Shown here: positions 11,459 to 24,703 of the stretch, piece by piece | Layout of the letters: each line of letters starts with the position of its first letter | How positions within the stretch are numbered: the first letter of the stretch is position 1 | Source: Anaeramoeba flamelloides | Lineage: Eukaryota > Metamonada > Anaeramoebidae | Assembly: GCA_027625915.1 (NCBI GenBank) | Contig: JANTQA010000057.1 | Coordinates: 6,200,001 to 6,264,000, forward strand | Direction of reading: 5' to 3' | DNA: 64,000 bases | The notes under the pieces: model-generated | Told to the model about the DNA's origin: nothing | Database searches by the model: none | The model's input: the letters and a program-made list of their open reading frames with translations, nothing else | Translations under genes and position numbers: made by a program

Positions 11459-12675
11459 CTGTATTTTTTTTTATTAAATTTTTGGTTTTAAAAAAAAACG
11501 TTTAAGAAAGTTTAATAATGAAAAAATGGCTCACTGAAATGCCTTTTGGAAAGGCTATTTTTATTCTTGAATTACAAGAATTGATTTCCAAAATTTCTTT
11601 TTCTTCGAAATAACCGTTATTATTTTCTAGAAATTAAAATATTTTTGATTTTTAGTACTTTACTGTAACTCAAACCCAATTTATTTGAAATAAAAATTCT
11701 GTTAATTCGAAAATCAAATAAACATTCATTTTATTTAGCCAAAACAAAAAACAAAGAATTGTCTTAAAACATGAAGGTGTACAATTCTAAAATGAAAATA
11801 ATAATATGGAGAGGTTTTAAAATACGAAGAGTTGAAGGACTGTTGTTAAAAAAATATTGTTGAATAGTTTAATCAGTGTTTCAAAATAAAAAGTATGTGT
11901 TTTATTGTTATAGAAAACTTATACATCAACCAATCAAAGAAACTGATAATAAATGAAAAGTAAATATGGTCTTGGCTACTTAAATTTCTATTTCTCAAAA
12001 ATAAAATTATAAAAAAAAAAAGGATCAAAATTAGAAAATTTTTATCTCAAAAAATTAGAGTTATTATTTTTAAGAAAATTTTAATCATCCAACCAACACA
12101 TAAAATTAAAAAAAATTGAGAATATTATGGAAAATTTTCCATTGTCTTCCAAAAATAAATTTAATTGAAAATATCAATGACCCAACCCTCAGAAATTTCT
12201 TTCAAAATTGATTTGAACTTTGCTATACAACTGGGGAATAAATTAGATTTAACATTGATACATGAAAAAAAAACTAAAGGCGTTAATTTTGAAACATCGA
12301 TTATAGGCTTTGGGTACACATTATTTTGATCACTGTTGGAGTATGATCTGTGAAACTCTTTTCAGAAAACTCAATTATAAATCTGATCAAGATATTTTTA
12401 AACAAAAAGTATTAGTTGAAATATTTTAAAAATTAAGATTTTTTACCTCATTTCATAATGTTGTTTAAGGACTATCTAATTTTATGCTCTTTGGGGGTTG
12501 AAATAAAATACTAAAAACAGAAAAAAAGCTTTAAAAGACAAGAAATTAAGGAAAAATCAAAATATTGCATTTTATGGGATTTTTTAGATTTTGCTTGTGA
12601 ATCATTTATTGATCCAAAAACTTATTGAATTTCCCATACAAAATTAGGCAAAACTAAAAAGTTATTTTTTTTGAT

Positions 12676-12774
12676 ATTAAGAAAATGCCACTCCACTTTC
12701 TTTTCAAGAATATTTATACTCTATCGCTACACTCTAACATACTTGAAAAGAAAGTGGATTGACATTTTCCTAAT
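12676..12774. repeat. 33-bp inverted repeat (hairpin)
   Basis: Arms 12676-12708 and 12742-12774 are complementary at about 30 of 33 positions (core CCACTTTCTTTTCAAG / CTTGAAAAGAAAGTGG), separated by a 33-nt loop. Transcribed, it would fold into a small-RNA-precursor-sized hairpin. It could also be a tiny foldback element. There is no evidence of expression. Confidence 0.75.
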
Positions 12775-14353
12775 GAAATTTTTTTCTTCAAAATTTGTTG
12801 AGAATAATTTGGATTTGAGCATTCAAAAAAATCAATAAGTAAAAATAAATATTCAACAACCAACTTTTTAATTCAAACAAAACTCAGAAGTGATTATAAA
12901 AGAAAAGTTTTGGGAAAAAAATAACAACCCCATTAACTAAATCAATACACTTAGGTTTTGAATACCCAACCAAACAAAATTAACCCAAAAAAAATTCCGC
13001 ATCAAATAAGTCAATTTAGATACACCAAAGAAAAAAGCAAGGAATTCTTTATTTTTTCAAGAATACTATCAAGATTTGTAAAGAGAAAATAACAAAGATG
13101 TTAAATTCAACCTAAAAATGGCTTTGCCAAACTCAAAATTTTCCAAAAAAAACCTAAATTTTTCATATTAGCAAGATCCCTGAGATCAAGTTTCTATAAA
13201 GACAATAAATATGTTACTAGGTGGAAAAATAGTATCCACTAACCATAAAATTCGGATAACCCTTAAGGGAGTAGCCACCATAAAGTTATAATTTTCACTT
13301 TTTAATATTTAGAAACAAGATGATTAGAAACCATCATTTTTTACTTGGGATGTGTCTTTGTTGCTTTTGAGTATTTCAAGTCATTGTTGAGTAACAATTT
13401 ATTAATTTTAAAGGTAAAGATACTATTATATGTCACAATAGAATGCTTAGTTGGTTTGTTTAATCTACTCTGGGAAATGTGAAATGGTTTGTGTTTTGTT
13501 CTTATCTCAATATTCTATTATGGCATTTTATGTTAAGTTGAAAAAAAATCTAATAATTTTTTTTCAGACCAAGCACATTTAAAGAATCAAAATCAACAAA
13601 ATCACAACTAAATAAGCAAGACAGTTTTAAGATCGAATTGTAAATTAAAAAAAAAGTGAAAGTGTTGACTTCTGGTCTAAGATACTTATTTTTATTAAAC
13701 ATAATAAACAATTTAAAAGGAACAATATAGACTTTGATCAATAAAAAAAAAAAAGAATGAAAAAAAACAATCTTAAGATCGAACATTTTGTAAACTAAAT
13801 TTCATAATAAATGGCCCACCTTACATTTGAATAATGAATTGCCTTTTTATCGTTTTGAAGTTTTTCCTCTCACAATGAAAAGTTTGTAAATGGATCATTT
13901 TTTCTCTTTTTTATTTTTTCAACAATGTTTTGTTAAAATGGAAAATGAAAATGAAAAATTTTAAAGAAGTAACAGATGAATATATGCAAAATTTGGTTTC
14001 AAATATGAAAAAGAGATTAGATTTAGTTATTAAAATGGAAGAAGAATCGATAAATGGTGTTTTTTACTTATTTAAATTGTCTATTTTTCATGTAATGCTT
14101 CTTTCAAAATAAATGGCCAATTTTTTTTAACAGTTTTTTTTATTTTTCTTTCTTTTATTTTTAGACAAAAAATAGATATCTCTTGAGTATAGTATTGAAT
14201 ATTAAAATCTAAATTTTTATATTATAATAGATAACTTCAATTATTAAAAATATTTTTATTTAAAATTTGATTTTTTAAGGGGCCAATTATTATGAAAGAT
14301 AGTTTATTATATATTTTTTTGAAATGTTTTGAATTTAAACTGCTGTTTTTAAA

Positions 14354-14527
14354 GGACTAATATCTATTAAATTTTTTTACCTAATTTTAATAGAGATTAA
14401 GAAAATGTTTCACAATTTACTTAGATTTGAAAAACCTGTTTATTTTAATATTAAACACATTTCTAGAAAAGGAATCCTTATTTAGAAAAAAGGTCAAAAA
14501 AAAAAAAAAAATAATCGAGACTAGTAA
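14354..14527 (-). mobile_element. MITE-like element, CTAGTCTCTA family, copy 2
   Basis: Reverse-orientation copy of the 9347 element. The outer ends GGACTAATATCTATTAAA (left) and GAGACTAGT (right) are imperfect inverted repeats. The interior matches copy 1 over roughly 130 bp, including the CTAAATAAGGATTCC block. No coding capacity. Confidence 0.6.
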
Positions 14528-15378
14528 TTTAAAAAAGATTCTAACAAGCCATTGTTTTAACCATAAAGAATTAGAAAAAAAGTAACACTCTTAAATATTT
14601 CTATTATATTCGTTATTTTTATTGGTTGTAAACTCAATCTGATAATACGTTGGGATTGAAGGATTATTCCAAAAATAATTAGCATTGTCAATGGTAATTT
14701 TCAATCAACCTACTAACAGGGTATAAAACAACAAGAAAAAAATATCTTTTGATCTGATTACTGGTTTAATTAATTTCTTTTAGTTTATTTTTCAAAATTG
14801 AATTTAACTTTGAAGATCTTTGTATTGATCAGATTATTATTTTTCTAATTATAAAAGATATTAAAATCACTTGAAAAGTTACAAGCAAGAAATAGGAAAT
14901 AATTTTTAATACTAAAATGAAGAAATATATCATGGTTTACAATTTACCCATATAACATAGAATCTCACAATTCAAAATAATTACACATATATACTAAAAC
15001 TGATTAGGAATTCAAATAAAAAAGATAAATTAATCTTGTACCTGGAAATGGATAATTATTATGAATTCAAAGTATTTTGTAAAATACTCAAAATAATAAA
15101 TTTTTAAAGATTGGGAAGGTAACAAAAATAGTTTTTTTGGATTTTATTGTTCTGTGCTATTTTATTAAATTGATTAGTAAAAGTTGAATAAATATTGTAA
15201 AAAAACATTTAAATAAAACATGGTTAAATAGTTTGAAAATAAGGATATAAATGTATTTAATAAATTTCAAAAGAATTATCTCGAAAATATTATGGCACCT
15301 TTGGAATATAAAAATAAAAACTGGGTTATTATTTTATTAATAATAAATAAGTTACTAAAACATTTCAAATATGACCAA

Positions 15379-15381
<3 letters not shown>

Positions 15382-15412
<31 letters not shown>
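15382..15412. repeat. TA dinucleotide microsatellite
   Basis: An uninterrupted run of about 15 TA units. It is a simple repeat in AT-rich spacer DNA. Confidence 0.9.
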
Positions 15413-15415
<3 letters not shown>

Positions 15416-15740
15416 ATTAATTATCATAAAATCAGTTTAATAATATTAAAAAAGTATTACAAAATAAAATGAACTTTTTTTTTAAACATTGAAACTATTA
15501 AATAAAAATTTATTTAAGAAAGACCATTAAAAAAAAAATCCGAAATTCTCTTTTCTAAAAACCAACACCTTTTCATTCAAAAGGTCACAGAAAATTTCAA
15601 GAATTATATACAATTTAATTAGATTAACTGTAGTATCATTCTAATATATAAAAAACATAAAAAAAAACCAAAAAAAACTGAAACGAATCTTGAAAACATA
15701 TTAAACAAAATCATAAAAACCAAAATTAAATATTTTAAAA

Positions 15741-15933
15741 ATGGAGGCACAACATTATTTGAAATGGGAAATCTCGTTTTGTAAAATTAAAAGAAAAAAA
15801 AATATAAAATCGTTAAATATTATTGAACAAGATGAATTGGGGAAAAGTTTTTTACATTTTATTAATAATTGTTTACACTTCAACTTTAGTTCTTTAAAGT
15901 CTGATTTTCAATATAAAACCACAATTCATCTAG
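15741..15933 (+). CDS. possible first exon of an unrecognised gene
   Basis: An ATG with a purine-rich context opens MEAQHYLKWEISFCKIKR... and runs 64 codons to a GGTATTT that could be a splice donor (phase 1). A phase-compatible acceptor follows about 100 nt later (AATATCAAG at about 16035) and continues HLRSNLKPFHFHK. The composition is mildly less AT-rich than the spacer. It might be the 5' end of the gene whose better-supported exon lies at 19561-19973, but the intervening exons are uncertain. I recognise no domain, and a chance open frame of this length is not rare here. Confidence 0.25.
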
Positions 15934-16035
15934 GTATTTTGTTAGAATTCTTGTTTTCTTTATTTTCTTTTTTATTTGTTACCCTAAACAAATCTAATAA
16001 TGATCTTTCTTAATTCCAAATATCAAGCACATTTG

Positions 16036-19000
16036 AGATCAAACTTAAAACCTTTCCATTTTCATAAGGGTGGATTATTTCCAAATTGTTTTCTTCTTAT
16101 CCCTTTTTTTTTTCATTTTCCAATTGTCGAATACCCACAAATAAAAAAACAAAAAATTAAAAAATGAATAATTAAAATGAAAATATAAAATGAATAATTA
16201 TCTTATTTACAATCAAATTCAATAGGATTGATAATTTGAGAGGGATGCACTTTTATTTAAAAAAAGGTTTAGAATTTTGAAAAAACATAATAATTAAAAT
16301 TATTGTTTTAGATCTAAAGATTATTTAGATTTACTGAATATTATTAATTGTAAAATAAAAATTTCAAAAATTTCGTTCTTCTTTTTAAAATAATCACTTC
16401 TCCAAGAAATAAAATAAGTCATCAAATTCCGAATTCTATAAAGAGAAAAATAATAATTTAAAGTGATTTATTAAATTATAAAATTGAAATTTTACAGAAT
16501 TTTAAAAAAATCTTTTTGAGAAAGCCCGATGAAAATTTTGTTCCCTTTATTTTTCAACAAATAGTATGTACTGATCTAGTTATAATCAAATAATAACAGA
16601 ATATTATATAAATATAATCTGGGAATACAAAACGAACCAGTTTAGTCTTACACAGGAGTAAATATGAATGTTCTAAAAAAATAGAGTTTTTACAATTTTC
16701 CAGTTAAATAAAGAGTTCCGTAGAATTACCCATAATTCAGTATTTTTAAATATAAATTCTGATTTTGAATAGAATAATAAGAATTTTAAACCAAAAACCG
16801 TTTTGTAAATATCAATCTTTCGATTTTTTAAAAAAAATCCTTTTTCAAACAAAGTATTTGTATTTACAAAAGGATTTTATAATTAAAACCCATTTAAGCT
16901 CAAAAATCAAAACGGAAATTTCTATTACTATTACCTAAGTGTGGATAAATGAATGGAACTCTGTATTTATCTCAAAAATTGTAAAAACTCTATTTTTTAC
17001 AACATTCCATATTTATTCTTGTCTTATTTCAAAAAATAATCTCCATAAAAAAATTAAATAAATTTCCCAAAATTTGATATTTTAAATTTAAAGAATTAAT
17101 ATTTTCTCTGAAATTTTAATTGTTGATGTGGGCAAAATTAAATTTTTAGATTTTTTTTAATTTATAAATTTTTTTTGGAATCGAGAACTTAAGAACACCT
17201 GTACAATTTTGAATGAACTCTCACATCTTTCAATTTCAGCTGTTGTTATAGTGTTTCTACTCTCTTAACAATTAACCATGACACTAAAAAATGAACTTTC
17301 TTTTAAAAGTTGAGAGGAAAATTAATTTTGAAAAACAAAAAAAAAATCAGATTTAAAATTCAAATGTTTTTAATTTTCGTTTTTTTTATTTCATAAAAGT
17401 AATTATCAGAGCCAATTAAGACAATTTCTAAAAAATAAATCTTAAAACAGTAATAAATCATAAAACAGTTAAAAATTCTTTTTCTAGTTTTTTTCATCTT
17501 TTTCTTATAATTTTTTGAAATAGTTGTTGAAGAGCTTCTCTAATAAAAACTTCAAATTAATTTTTGATCGATCAAAATCCTTAAAAAAAAAACATTTATA
17601 TTCCAGTTCCAAATTAAAGATTAAAAATTTTTCATTTAATTTCCCTTTTAGAAACCACATGAACTTGTCTTTCTAAAGAAGTCAACTTCAAAGAGAATTT
17701 TAAAGATCAACAACTTTTACAAGGTTTCTTATCTTTTAAATCAATAATGGGCTTTATTCAACGCTAAGTTATAAAAATTTCAAAATGATAGCTTAAGTAA
17801 AAATAAAAAATTTTTTTTAGAATTTTCTAATTATGGATCATTGAGAAAGCAACTGATTTTTTGATTCATTATTGAAAATCATTTGATCATAATGGTAATT
17901 GTCAAAAAAAAATTTAACATTTTGAGCAAATATTGTTGAAAAAGTTCGCATTTCAATATTTAAACAGATTCCAATTTGAACCTTCAAACTTTATTTGATG
18001 ATAAATTAATCAAGAGAGCACAATCCAATTTGAAACCTGATCAATTTAAATAGCTCATTCTCTTTTTACAATTTCAACAGATCAGATTTTATTTTTCTAT
18101 TTTTTGAAAGGTTGAAATGATCACGAATTTTAAGAGAAATTATAATGTATAAACAAGAATCAAGTTCATTGAAGAAATATTCAACCCACCCCTTTACTGT
18201 CAAAAGAATCTTCCTCAAAAGCTATCAAATTGAATTTTTGACAATCTCTAAATAATTAATTTGAATTTACAAAAATATTTAAACTTTTAAATTTCAACAA
18301 TTATTGAGGTGTTTTAATTCTGCAAGATGACATTGGATTTTTTATAGTTATTCTTCAGACTGTTTATTACCAAATATCTATACCAAAGATCCTGTAACTA
18401 ATAGGACCGATCTTTGATTAATTTTTTGAAAGTAAAAGTATTTATTGGTTTTTAATGCCAATTAATCAGCTTTTCAGTTTCCTTTTTTATAATTTTGAAA
18501 AAAATTCGTCAATTTACCAAAACTTGAAAGCACCAATAGAAAAAGATACTAATTCAGAACCTATTCTATATTGAGGATTTTTTATTCTGATCAATTAAAA
18601 AAGTGTTCTGATCAAAAAAATATTTTAATTGTAAATGAATTAACTTTGATCAGAAAAGAAATAGGAATTGGCTACCTTTCCTAAAACTTGTTTTGAAATT
18701 TGGATTTAAAGTTCTATTATTTTACGATCTTTTAAAAAATTGAGAAAAAGAATTTTGCAAAATAAAAATTACCAGTGCGAATGTTTCATTTACTTGAAAA
18801 CAAAATCAAAGACTATTGTCTCTTATTCGTTAATTGGTTGATTGGGTCCATTTTTGATTATCCAATTTTAAAAAAATTATTTGTGAATTCTAATCACAAA
18901 AACCATCAAAAAGTGAAATCTATTTTCTTCTCAAAAGTGTGGTGATCATATTCTTTAAAATTATTCTTTGATAGCTTTGGAATTTACAAAAAATTAATTT

Positions 19001-19560
19001 TTTGAAGTTAATTTGAAAAAAAGTGAGAAACTTCCAAATTCAGTACTCTAAAATTAGGGTGTTTGTTAATGGTTTTATTCATGGGTGTGAAGACCTATTC
19101 CGAAAATACATCATTGGTACATTTACAAAAAAAAAATTATTCTCAAAAAGAAAAAAATTTCCAAATCCCTTAAAAAACAAAACACTTAAGAATATAAAAT
19201 GAAACTTCAAAATAATATGATTTTGTTCTCTTTTGAAAAATAATTTTATAAAAACAATTTTTTAAAAAATAATTTTATTTATTTTACTTTTCATTTTATT
19301 TTGAATTGTTTTTTATTTTGACGAAATTTCTCTTTAAAAAGAAACTATTTTTACAATTACAAATGAGCCTTTTAATCACTGACTATGAACGACAATTAAT
19401 CAAGAATAATCTGTTAGGAATTTTTATTTTTTGTTTTTTTGATGGGAGATAAATTGAGAATTCTCACAAAACTAATCAAAAATTTTTAATTTGTTATTTA
19501 TTATTGTTTTTGAAATAAACCTGAACTAAAATAGAATTCAAAAGAATACATATCAAACAG
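16036..19560. other. AT-rich region, intron or intergenic
   Basis: Mostly non-coding. Besides the foldback element at 16645-17027, the segment around 17640-17810 resembles 39680-39850 (shared GGCTTTATTCAA-like and TTTTACA-AGTTTCTTA-like stretches) and may be a diverged repeat. Open stretches on the + strand at about 18782-18950 (MFHLLENKIKDYC...) and 19034-19118 (YSKIRVFVNGFIHGC..., after TTCAG and before GTACAT) could be exons leading into 19561; the second is phase-compatible with it. None is recognisable. Confidence 0.3.
16645..17027. mobile_element. small foldback/TIR element
   Basis: Arms of about 90 bp (roughly 16645-16738 and 16934-17027) are inverted copies of each other. Both hold a TAGAGTTTTTACAATTTT-type core and a GAGTTCC block. 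The ~195-bp middle has no coding capacity. The arrangement is that of a short non-autonomous element with long terminal inverted repeats. Confidence 0.6.
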
Positions 19561-19973
19561 ACAAGATTTCGAAACGACCAACTCGAAAAACAAATCAATT
19601 TCAACTAGGGAGTGGATCGGAATCACCCCGTATTCAACCTATTGTTGAGAAATCTGTAAAAACCATATCTAAAAGTACAATTGATGAAAGACTAGCTGTA
19701 GAAGGGCTTTGTTTATTGAAATCCAACCTTCTTATTAATACGAGAAAAATCAATGGCCTTATGTATCAATTAAACAATGTTTGTAGAAGACAGAATAATT
19801 GCAATAGAAAAAGAACGTATGAAACAAAGAATGAGGGGTTTTATCATTATAAAACAGAATTAACTTTAGATCTTTCAAATTCGATGAAAAAAAAGAGATA
19901 TTTCAAAAAAAATAGTTATGATAATAAATCCAATTTTGCAACGCCTTCTACCTACCCGAAAAATTTATTATAA
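19561..19973 (+). CDS. probable terminal exon, unknown protein
   Basis: An open stretch of 137 codons begins after a CAG acceptor at 19560 and ends at a TAA. It is visibly richer in G and C than its surroundings. The translation starts with a basic segment (KISKRPTRKTNQFQLG), then a Ser/Pro patch (GSGSESPRIQPIVEKS), a helical part (TIDERLAVEGLCLLKSN, NTRKINGLMYQLNNVCRRQ) and a Lys/Tyr/Asn-rich tail. The basic N-terminal part could be a nuclear localisation signal. It has no in-frame ATG near its beginning, so upstream exons are required; candidates lie at 19034-19118 and further upstream. I do not recognise the family. Length and composition make it the best coding candidate between 11.5 and 27 kb. 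Confidence 0.45.
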
Positions 19974-21119
19974 TTACTATGAAAAGTAGCATTAAAAAAG
20001 ATTATAAATGTTGTTAATTTAAATTAATTAAAAAAAAAAAAAATTTCTTTGTATTTGTCTGTTTTTTTATAGAAATTGATTATTGTTGTGGATATGAATT
20101 TGATCTTTCTTCCTTGTTCACACTCTGAATTAAATGTATATTTAAACTATTAAATGGATATTTAGGGTCGTGATGAAGTGTCAGAGTTTTATTCACAACA
20201 AAATTTATATTTGTATTTCTATTTATTCTACAAAAATAAATAAAAAACAATGTTCATTTCTGTTTTGTTTTCTTTTTGTAATTTTTCTTTTTCTTGAAAT
20301 TATTGATGTTTTTATTTTTTTAAGGAGACTCTATAACCAGAGATTTCAAGAAAATCCAATAATGTTAAAACTTGATATTCTTGAAATATGTTCCAGTTAT
20401 TGAATTTATTTAAATTTAAAAAATTAATTATCAAAATAAGTAAAAAACTACAAATGAAAGATTTTTAAAAATAACCTTGAAAAACCTTAACATATTTAAT
20501 CTCAAAAAAGTACTGGATCTCTGAAAAGGGTAATTCGACACACACTAAATAAAGATGAAAATAAATTTTCTATTTCTCATACAATACTGTTATTTTCCAA
20601 TTTATAATAGAAAATTTTGATATCAATTTCCAAAATGAATATTAATTATTACTTCTACAATAAAATTAGAAGAGTAAAAATTGTGTCTTAGATTTAACTA
20701 AGGATGTTAATGTTAGTGTCTAAAAATATCATTTGTAAAAGATGTTGTATAGATCTTTCGTTTTTACTTCAATTTTAAAACTAGAAAAATATTTTGGAAT
20801 ATGAACAAAAAATTTTCATTTTTTAATTGGAAAATAATAGTATTTTCAAAATAATACATTTATAGTTTTGAATTATGACACTTAAATGTGAAACAATTTA
20901 TCTTGTATATTATTTCAAATGTGGATATTTTGGCACTCAGTTAAACTAATAGCAACTTTTTATGAATCTGAAAGGTTGTAAAAGAAATAATTTTTCTATT
21001 ACCGAGAAATGTAATAAATTTACTCCTTTCAAAATTCATAAAAGAATCCAATATTTTTTTCTATTTTCCAAGGAATTGTCTAGCTTCCAAAAACAACCAT
21101 AATATTTGATATCTAAATT

Positions 21120-23840
21120 CAATCAAAATAATGTTTTTATATATTTTTTTTTAATCTCAAACTTTTTATTTGTGAAATTTTAAAGTAAATAATTCTAGAT
21201 TACTACCAATAAGAAAGTGATTCTTTTCTAAAAAATTTAGGATAAGTATTTTAGTCGCTGTGGAAAGATTTTGGGAAATCTTTTAGTAATTGGAAAAAGT
21301 TTTTAAATTTACTGGTCTTCTTTTTACTATTTCCAATTCTATTTGGGTAAAAAAGAAGAATTGTACAAATAAATTCACTTAAAAAAATGTTATTTTAAGT
21401 TATTTTAGTAGAGTTTAACCAATTTTTTAAAAACTTTCTAAATACCATAAACCCAAAAAGATTACCGTGCCCAAGGATTTACAATATTACATCAATTGAT
21501 TTGGTTCAAAGGGACCATAAGTTTTGATCAATAGACGACAAAGAAAAAAACCCTTCAATTTCCCCTTTACAATTGAAAATTGAATGAATTCTCTTTCTTT
21601 GTTTTCAAAAAAAGCCAAAATTCCAAAAAGTATTTTTTTTTTAGCTTCGAAAGAAAACAATTTCATGCTTAAAAAATTAATTTTTTTTTAGTAGCTTTTT
21701 TTTTTGAAAAAAAGAGAAAAGAGACCATTTATAGAATATTTTGAAAATGAGGGAAAAAAACAAATTTATGAAAATAAATTTAAAAAAAAAAAACATTTTA
21801 TTTTTTACTCTGTCAAGTCAAGAAATTTTTAGAGGAATGTTCAAAATTAGTCAACCTTAAAAGCACAAAGTAGATGTGGTGTTTATTTAAGATCGACTTA
21901 AGATGTTTATTACCAACTGTGGAATAGATGACGAGATAGAGACTCATTAAAAAGTTGGTGATCTAACCTAAAATTTCCCTCAAAATAGCCTAATATAAAA
22001 TGATTCTATATAAACTCGATTTCACTCAAAGAGGTCCCGCAAAAAATGAAAAAATTAATTTTTTAAGAATCAATCAAACAAATATTGCCCGAAATAAGAG
22101 AAATAATAAACTTCTGAATAGATTTGATAATCATAAACAAAATATAAAAAAAAATTATAAATTTAAAAAAAAAACACTCGTTTAATAAATTTTTTTGGGT
22201 GATTTTCAATGGAAAGTCTTGTGTAATGTCTCAATTTCTTTGGAAAATTAAAATTGCTTAGAATAAAATTTATTAATTATTAATATTTGATTTTTTTAAA
22301 AAAATACAAAACCTGACAATTCTTGATTTTAATTTGAAGTTTCAAACATTTTGTTTTTTTCAAATTGACTTTTTTTAAAAAAAACCAAAACGAAAGAAAA
22401 GAAAAAAAAAATCAAAAAAAATAATTTGAAAAAATTAGAAAAAATTATTTTTGGTGTTTGAAATATTTGTGAAAATATCCTAAAATCGAAAATACCCTGC
22501 ATTTTTTTAACCACATAAAAAGATGTTGTGACAACTTCGAAACAAATCCAGTACCAATATACTCATTTTAACGGTAAAACAACAATTTTACTTTCAGACA
22601 AAATATATTTTTGAATTTTCTACTTTAAGCCTTTCAAAAGAGTTTTTGGTACTTTTTGAGTGTATTTGAATAATTGTTGGCATTTATTAGATTAAGTGTA
22701 TATGTTTGACAGGGTATTGGTATGGGTTGTGTTAGGTTCAGTATACTGTTAGTGGTTAAACCAATTTATTTTAAGGGGTGGGAAGTTTAAATAAGGTTTT
22801 AGCTTATATTACCTTGCGTCGAGTATTGGTATATATCGCAAGATTAGATTTTACTTAGTTATTTTTGGATTGTATTTAAGATTACAAAATTATAGGTAAT
22901 GATACAAAAATAGAAATTTTCTTCGCTAGTACATTTTCTCTCATTTAGTTAATACCATTTCGAAATGATCAGACTTATTACAGTCATCTACAGTACCAAT
23001 CCCTTTCACACAAAATGGGTTGAATACCATTCCCTAAAATTTATTTTTTTTGAATTTTGATATTTTCAAAAAACAATTTTTCGACATTAAAATTCTAAAT
23101 TTATTTTTAAACTCAGTACATTGTCACTATTAGTTTCTTTGAAGTTGTTCAAAAAGAATTTTTTTGTGGTTAAAAAATTTTTGGGAAGTTTCGATTTTTG
23201 ATATTTTCGGGTATATTTGATAGATTCATTATCGTGATCCAAAAAATAAATTATTTTTTTTAGAGAAGAATAATGAATTAAACTCAGATAATATGTTCTA
23301 TTTCTTTAATAAAACTGGACCCCTATGACTGAAAAAGTGTTTAGTTTTTATCTGTTGGATAAAAAAACTAGTTTTATCGCCACAAAGATGAAAATATTAA
23401 ATTTAATACAAATGTTTTCAACAATTCTATTGAAAGAAAAGGATTCTCTGAAGAACAAATTATTTAAAGTATCATTGAAAAATAACAAATTAGCTGTTTA
23501 AATATGTTTTTTTTTTTTTTATTTTTTCTTTTTTCATTGTTTTTAAGTTGTGTAGAGTTAGATTCTGAGTTCCAAAAATAAATATCAACTTATATTGTTT
23601 GTTTTTTTGAGAATCGGAGTGTTAAAATTCCTCTTTACAAATTCCCCCATCAGACTCAAAATATGATATTGTTCAAAGTGATGGTAAGATGCTATTAATC
23701 ATCATTCTTCCAACTACCTAAGATCGTCTTGTTTAATTTCAAACAATATCATTTTTTTTCATCGTTCTTCGATACCAAATTTGTTACATCATAAAATGAT
23801 TGTTTTCAAATTGAACCAATAAACAGCATTATTATTTAAA
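21120..23840. repeat. diverged repeat, homologous to 43240-44540
   Basis: Collinear similarity to 43240-44540 over several blocks: a GGAAAGATTTTGGGAAATC block, a GATCAATAGACGAC block, a GTCAAGAAATTTTTAGAGG block and a CTCAAAATATGATATTG block, in the same order. The copy here carries about 1.3 kb of additional sequence (roughly 22.0-23.3 kb), either an insertion here or a deletion in the other copy. It is probably an old non-coding transposon relic, because the other copy lies between matching terminal inverted repeats. Confidence 0.6.
22813..22842. repeat. 6-bp stem hairpin in GC-richer patch
   Basis: CTTGCG and CGCAAG flank an 18-nt loop inside a GT-rich patch (22690-22850) that stands out from the surrounding A/T runs. 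It is too small to name and could be chance. Confidence 0.3.
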
Positions 23841-24703
23841 AAATATTAATTTTTTTAATATTATTAGAAACAAAGATTTAAGATATTTGTTATCTTTGGT
23901 GGATAATAGTGGTATTTTGATTCTTGAGAGTATTTAAAAATGAAAAATTAGGAATTAAGTAAATTATAACCATATATTCAATAAAAGATTTTTTTTTTAA
24001 ATTTTTTGTTCGTTTTTTTTTAATTTTTGAAATAAACCGATCATTTATAAAAGTTTCTGTTTATTATAAAAAGTAAAAAAAAAAGTTGTTAACTTTTCCA
24101 AAATTTAAAAAAAATCGGTAAAATCTTTGATTTGGCTCTATTCTTTCCAATTCTGGAAAAGTTAGACCCTCTACATAACTTTACAGCACCCGGGGTTATT
24201 GAAATTTGGTTTTCCAAAATGTATTACTATGGCTTTTTTACCTTATATAGTTTTATTAGATATATAGTATGTTTCAAAACTATTAGTTATTATCTATTCA
24301 ACTAAATACCTCAAAGTTAAATTCAACGAAAATACATATTTAGAGTTATTGGAAAATTTAAACCCTAATAATAACTTTTTTTTTTCTTGACTAGAGACTT
24401 TTTAAAACTCACAAAACTCCGAAAAAATATAAATACAATAGTCTCGTGATATTGGAGTTTTGAGATATTGATTACATGGTTAATAGATTTTATTAACAAT
24501 TGTGAAATGTCAATTAAAGTATTAATTTTATCTAAGTTGGAATTTTTAATTTAATTTTTTAACTTAGGCTTGTACTTAAAAAATAAAAATAATTTGATTT
24601 TTTTAATAAATAAGAGTACTACGGATTACAAAATCAAAGAAACAAAATTTCCCTTGTTTTTCAAAAAAAAAACAAAAAATAAGAAAATCTATGTATAATA
24701 TCA

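Larger units (their letters stand above)
11459..15740. other. AT-rich intergenic region, few weak coding signals
   Basis: No secure gene. A + strand ATG at 12177 opens MTQPSEISFKIDLNF..., and with short introns (about 52 and 110 nt) it could be chained to pieces at 12365-12415 and 12522-12626, but nothing recognisable results. Open stretches at 12953-13080 and 13190-13290 are similar in quality. Definite structures here are the hairpin at 12676-12774, a repeat copy at 14354-14527 and a TA microsatellite at 15382-15412. Confidence 0.35.

Noticed and set aside
13930-14112. 60-codon + strand frame with a helical middle (DEYMQNLVSNMKKRLDL)
   Set aside because: Could be an exon, but it has no upstream or downstream partner in phase and no similarity I recognise.
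22690-22850. GT-rich patch with a small stem, considered as an RNA gene
   Set aside because: No cloverleaf, no pol III boxes, and only a 6-bp stem.
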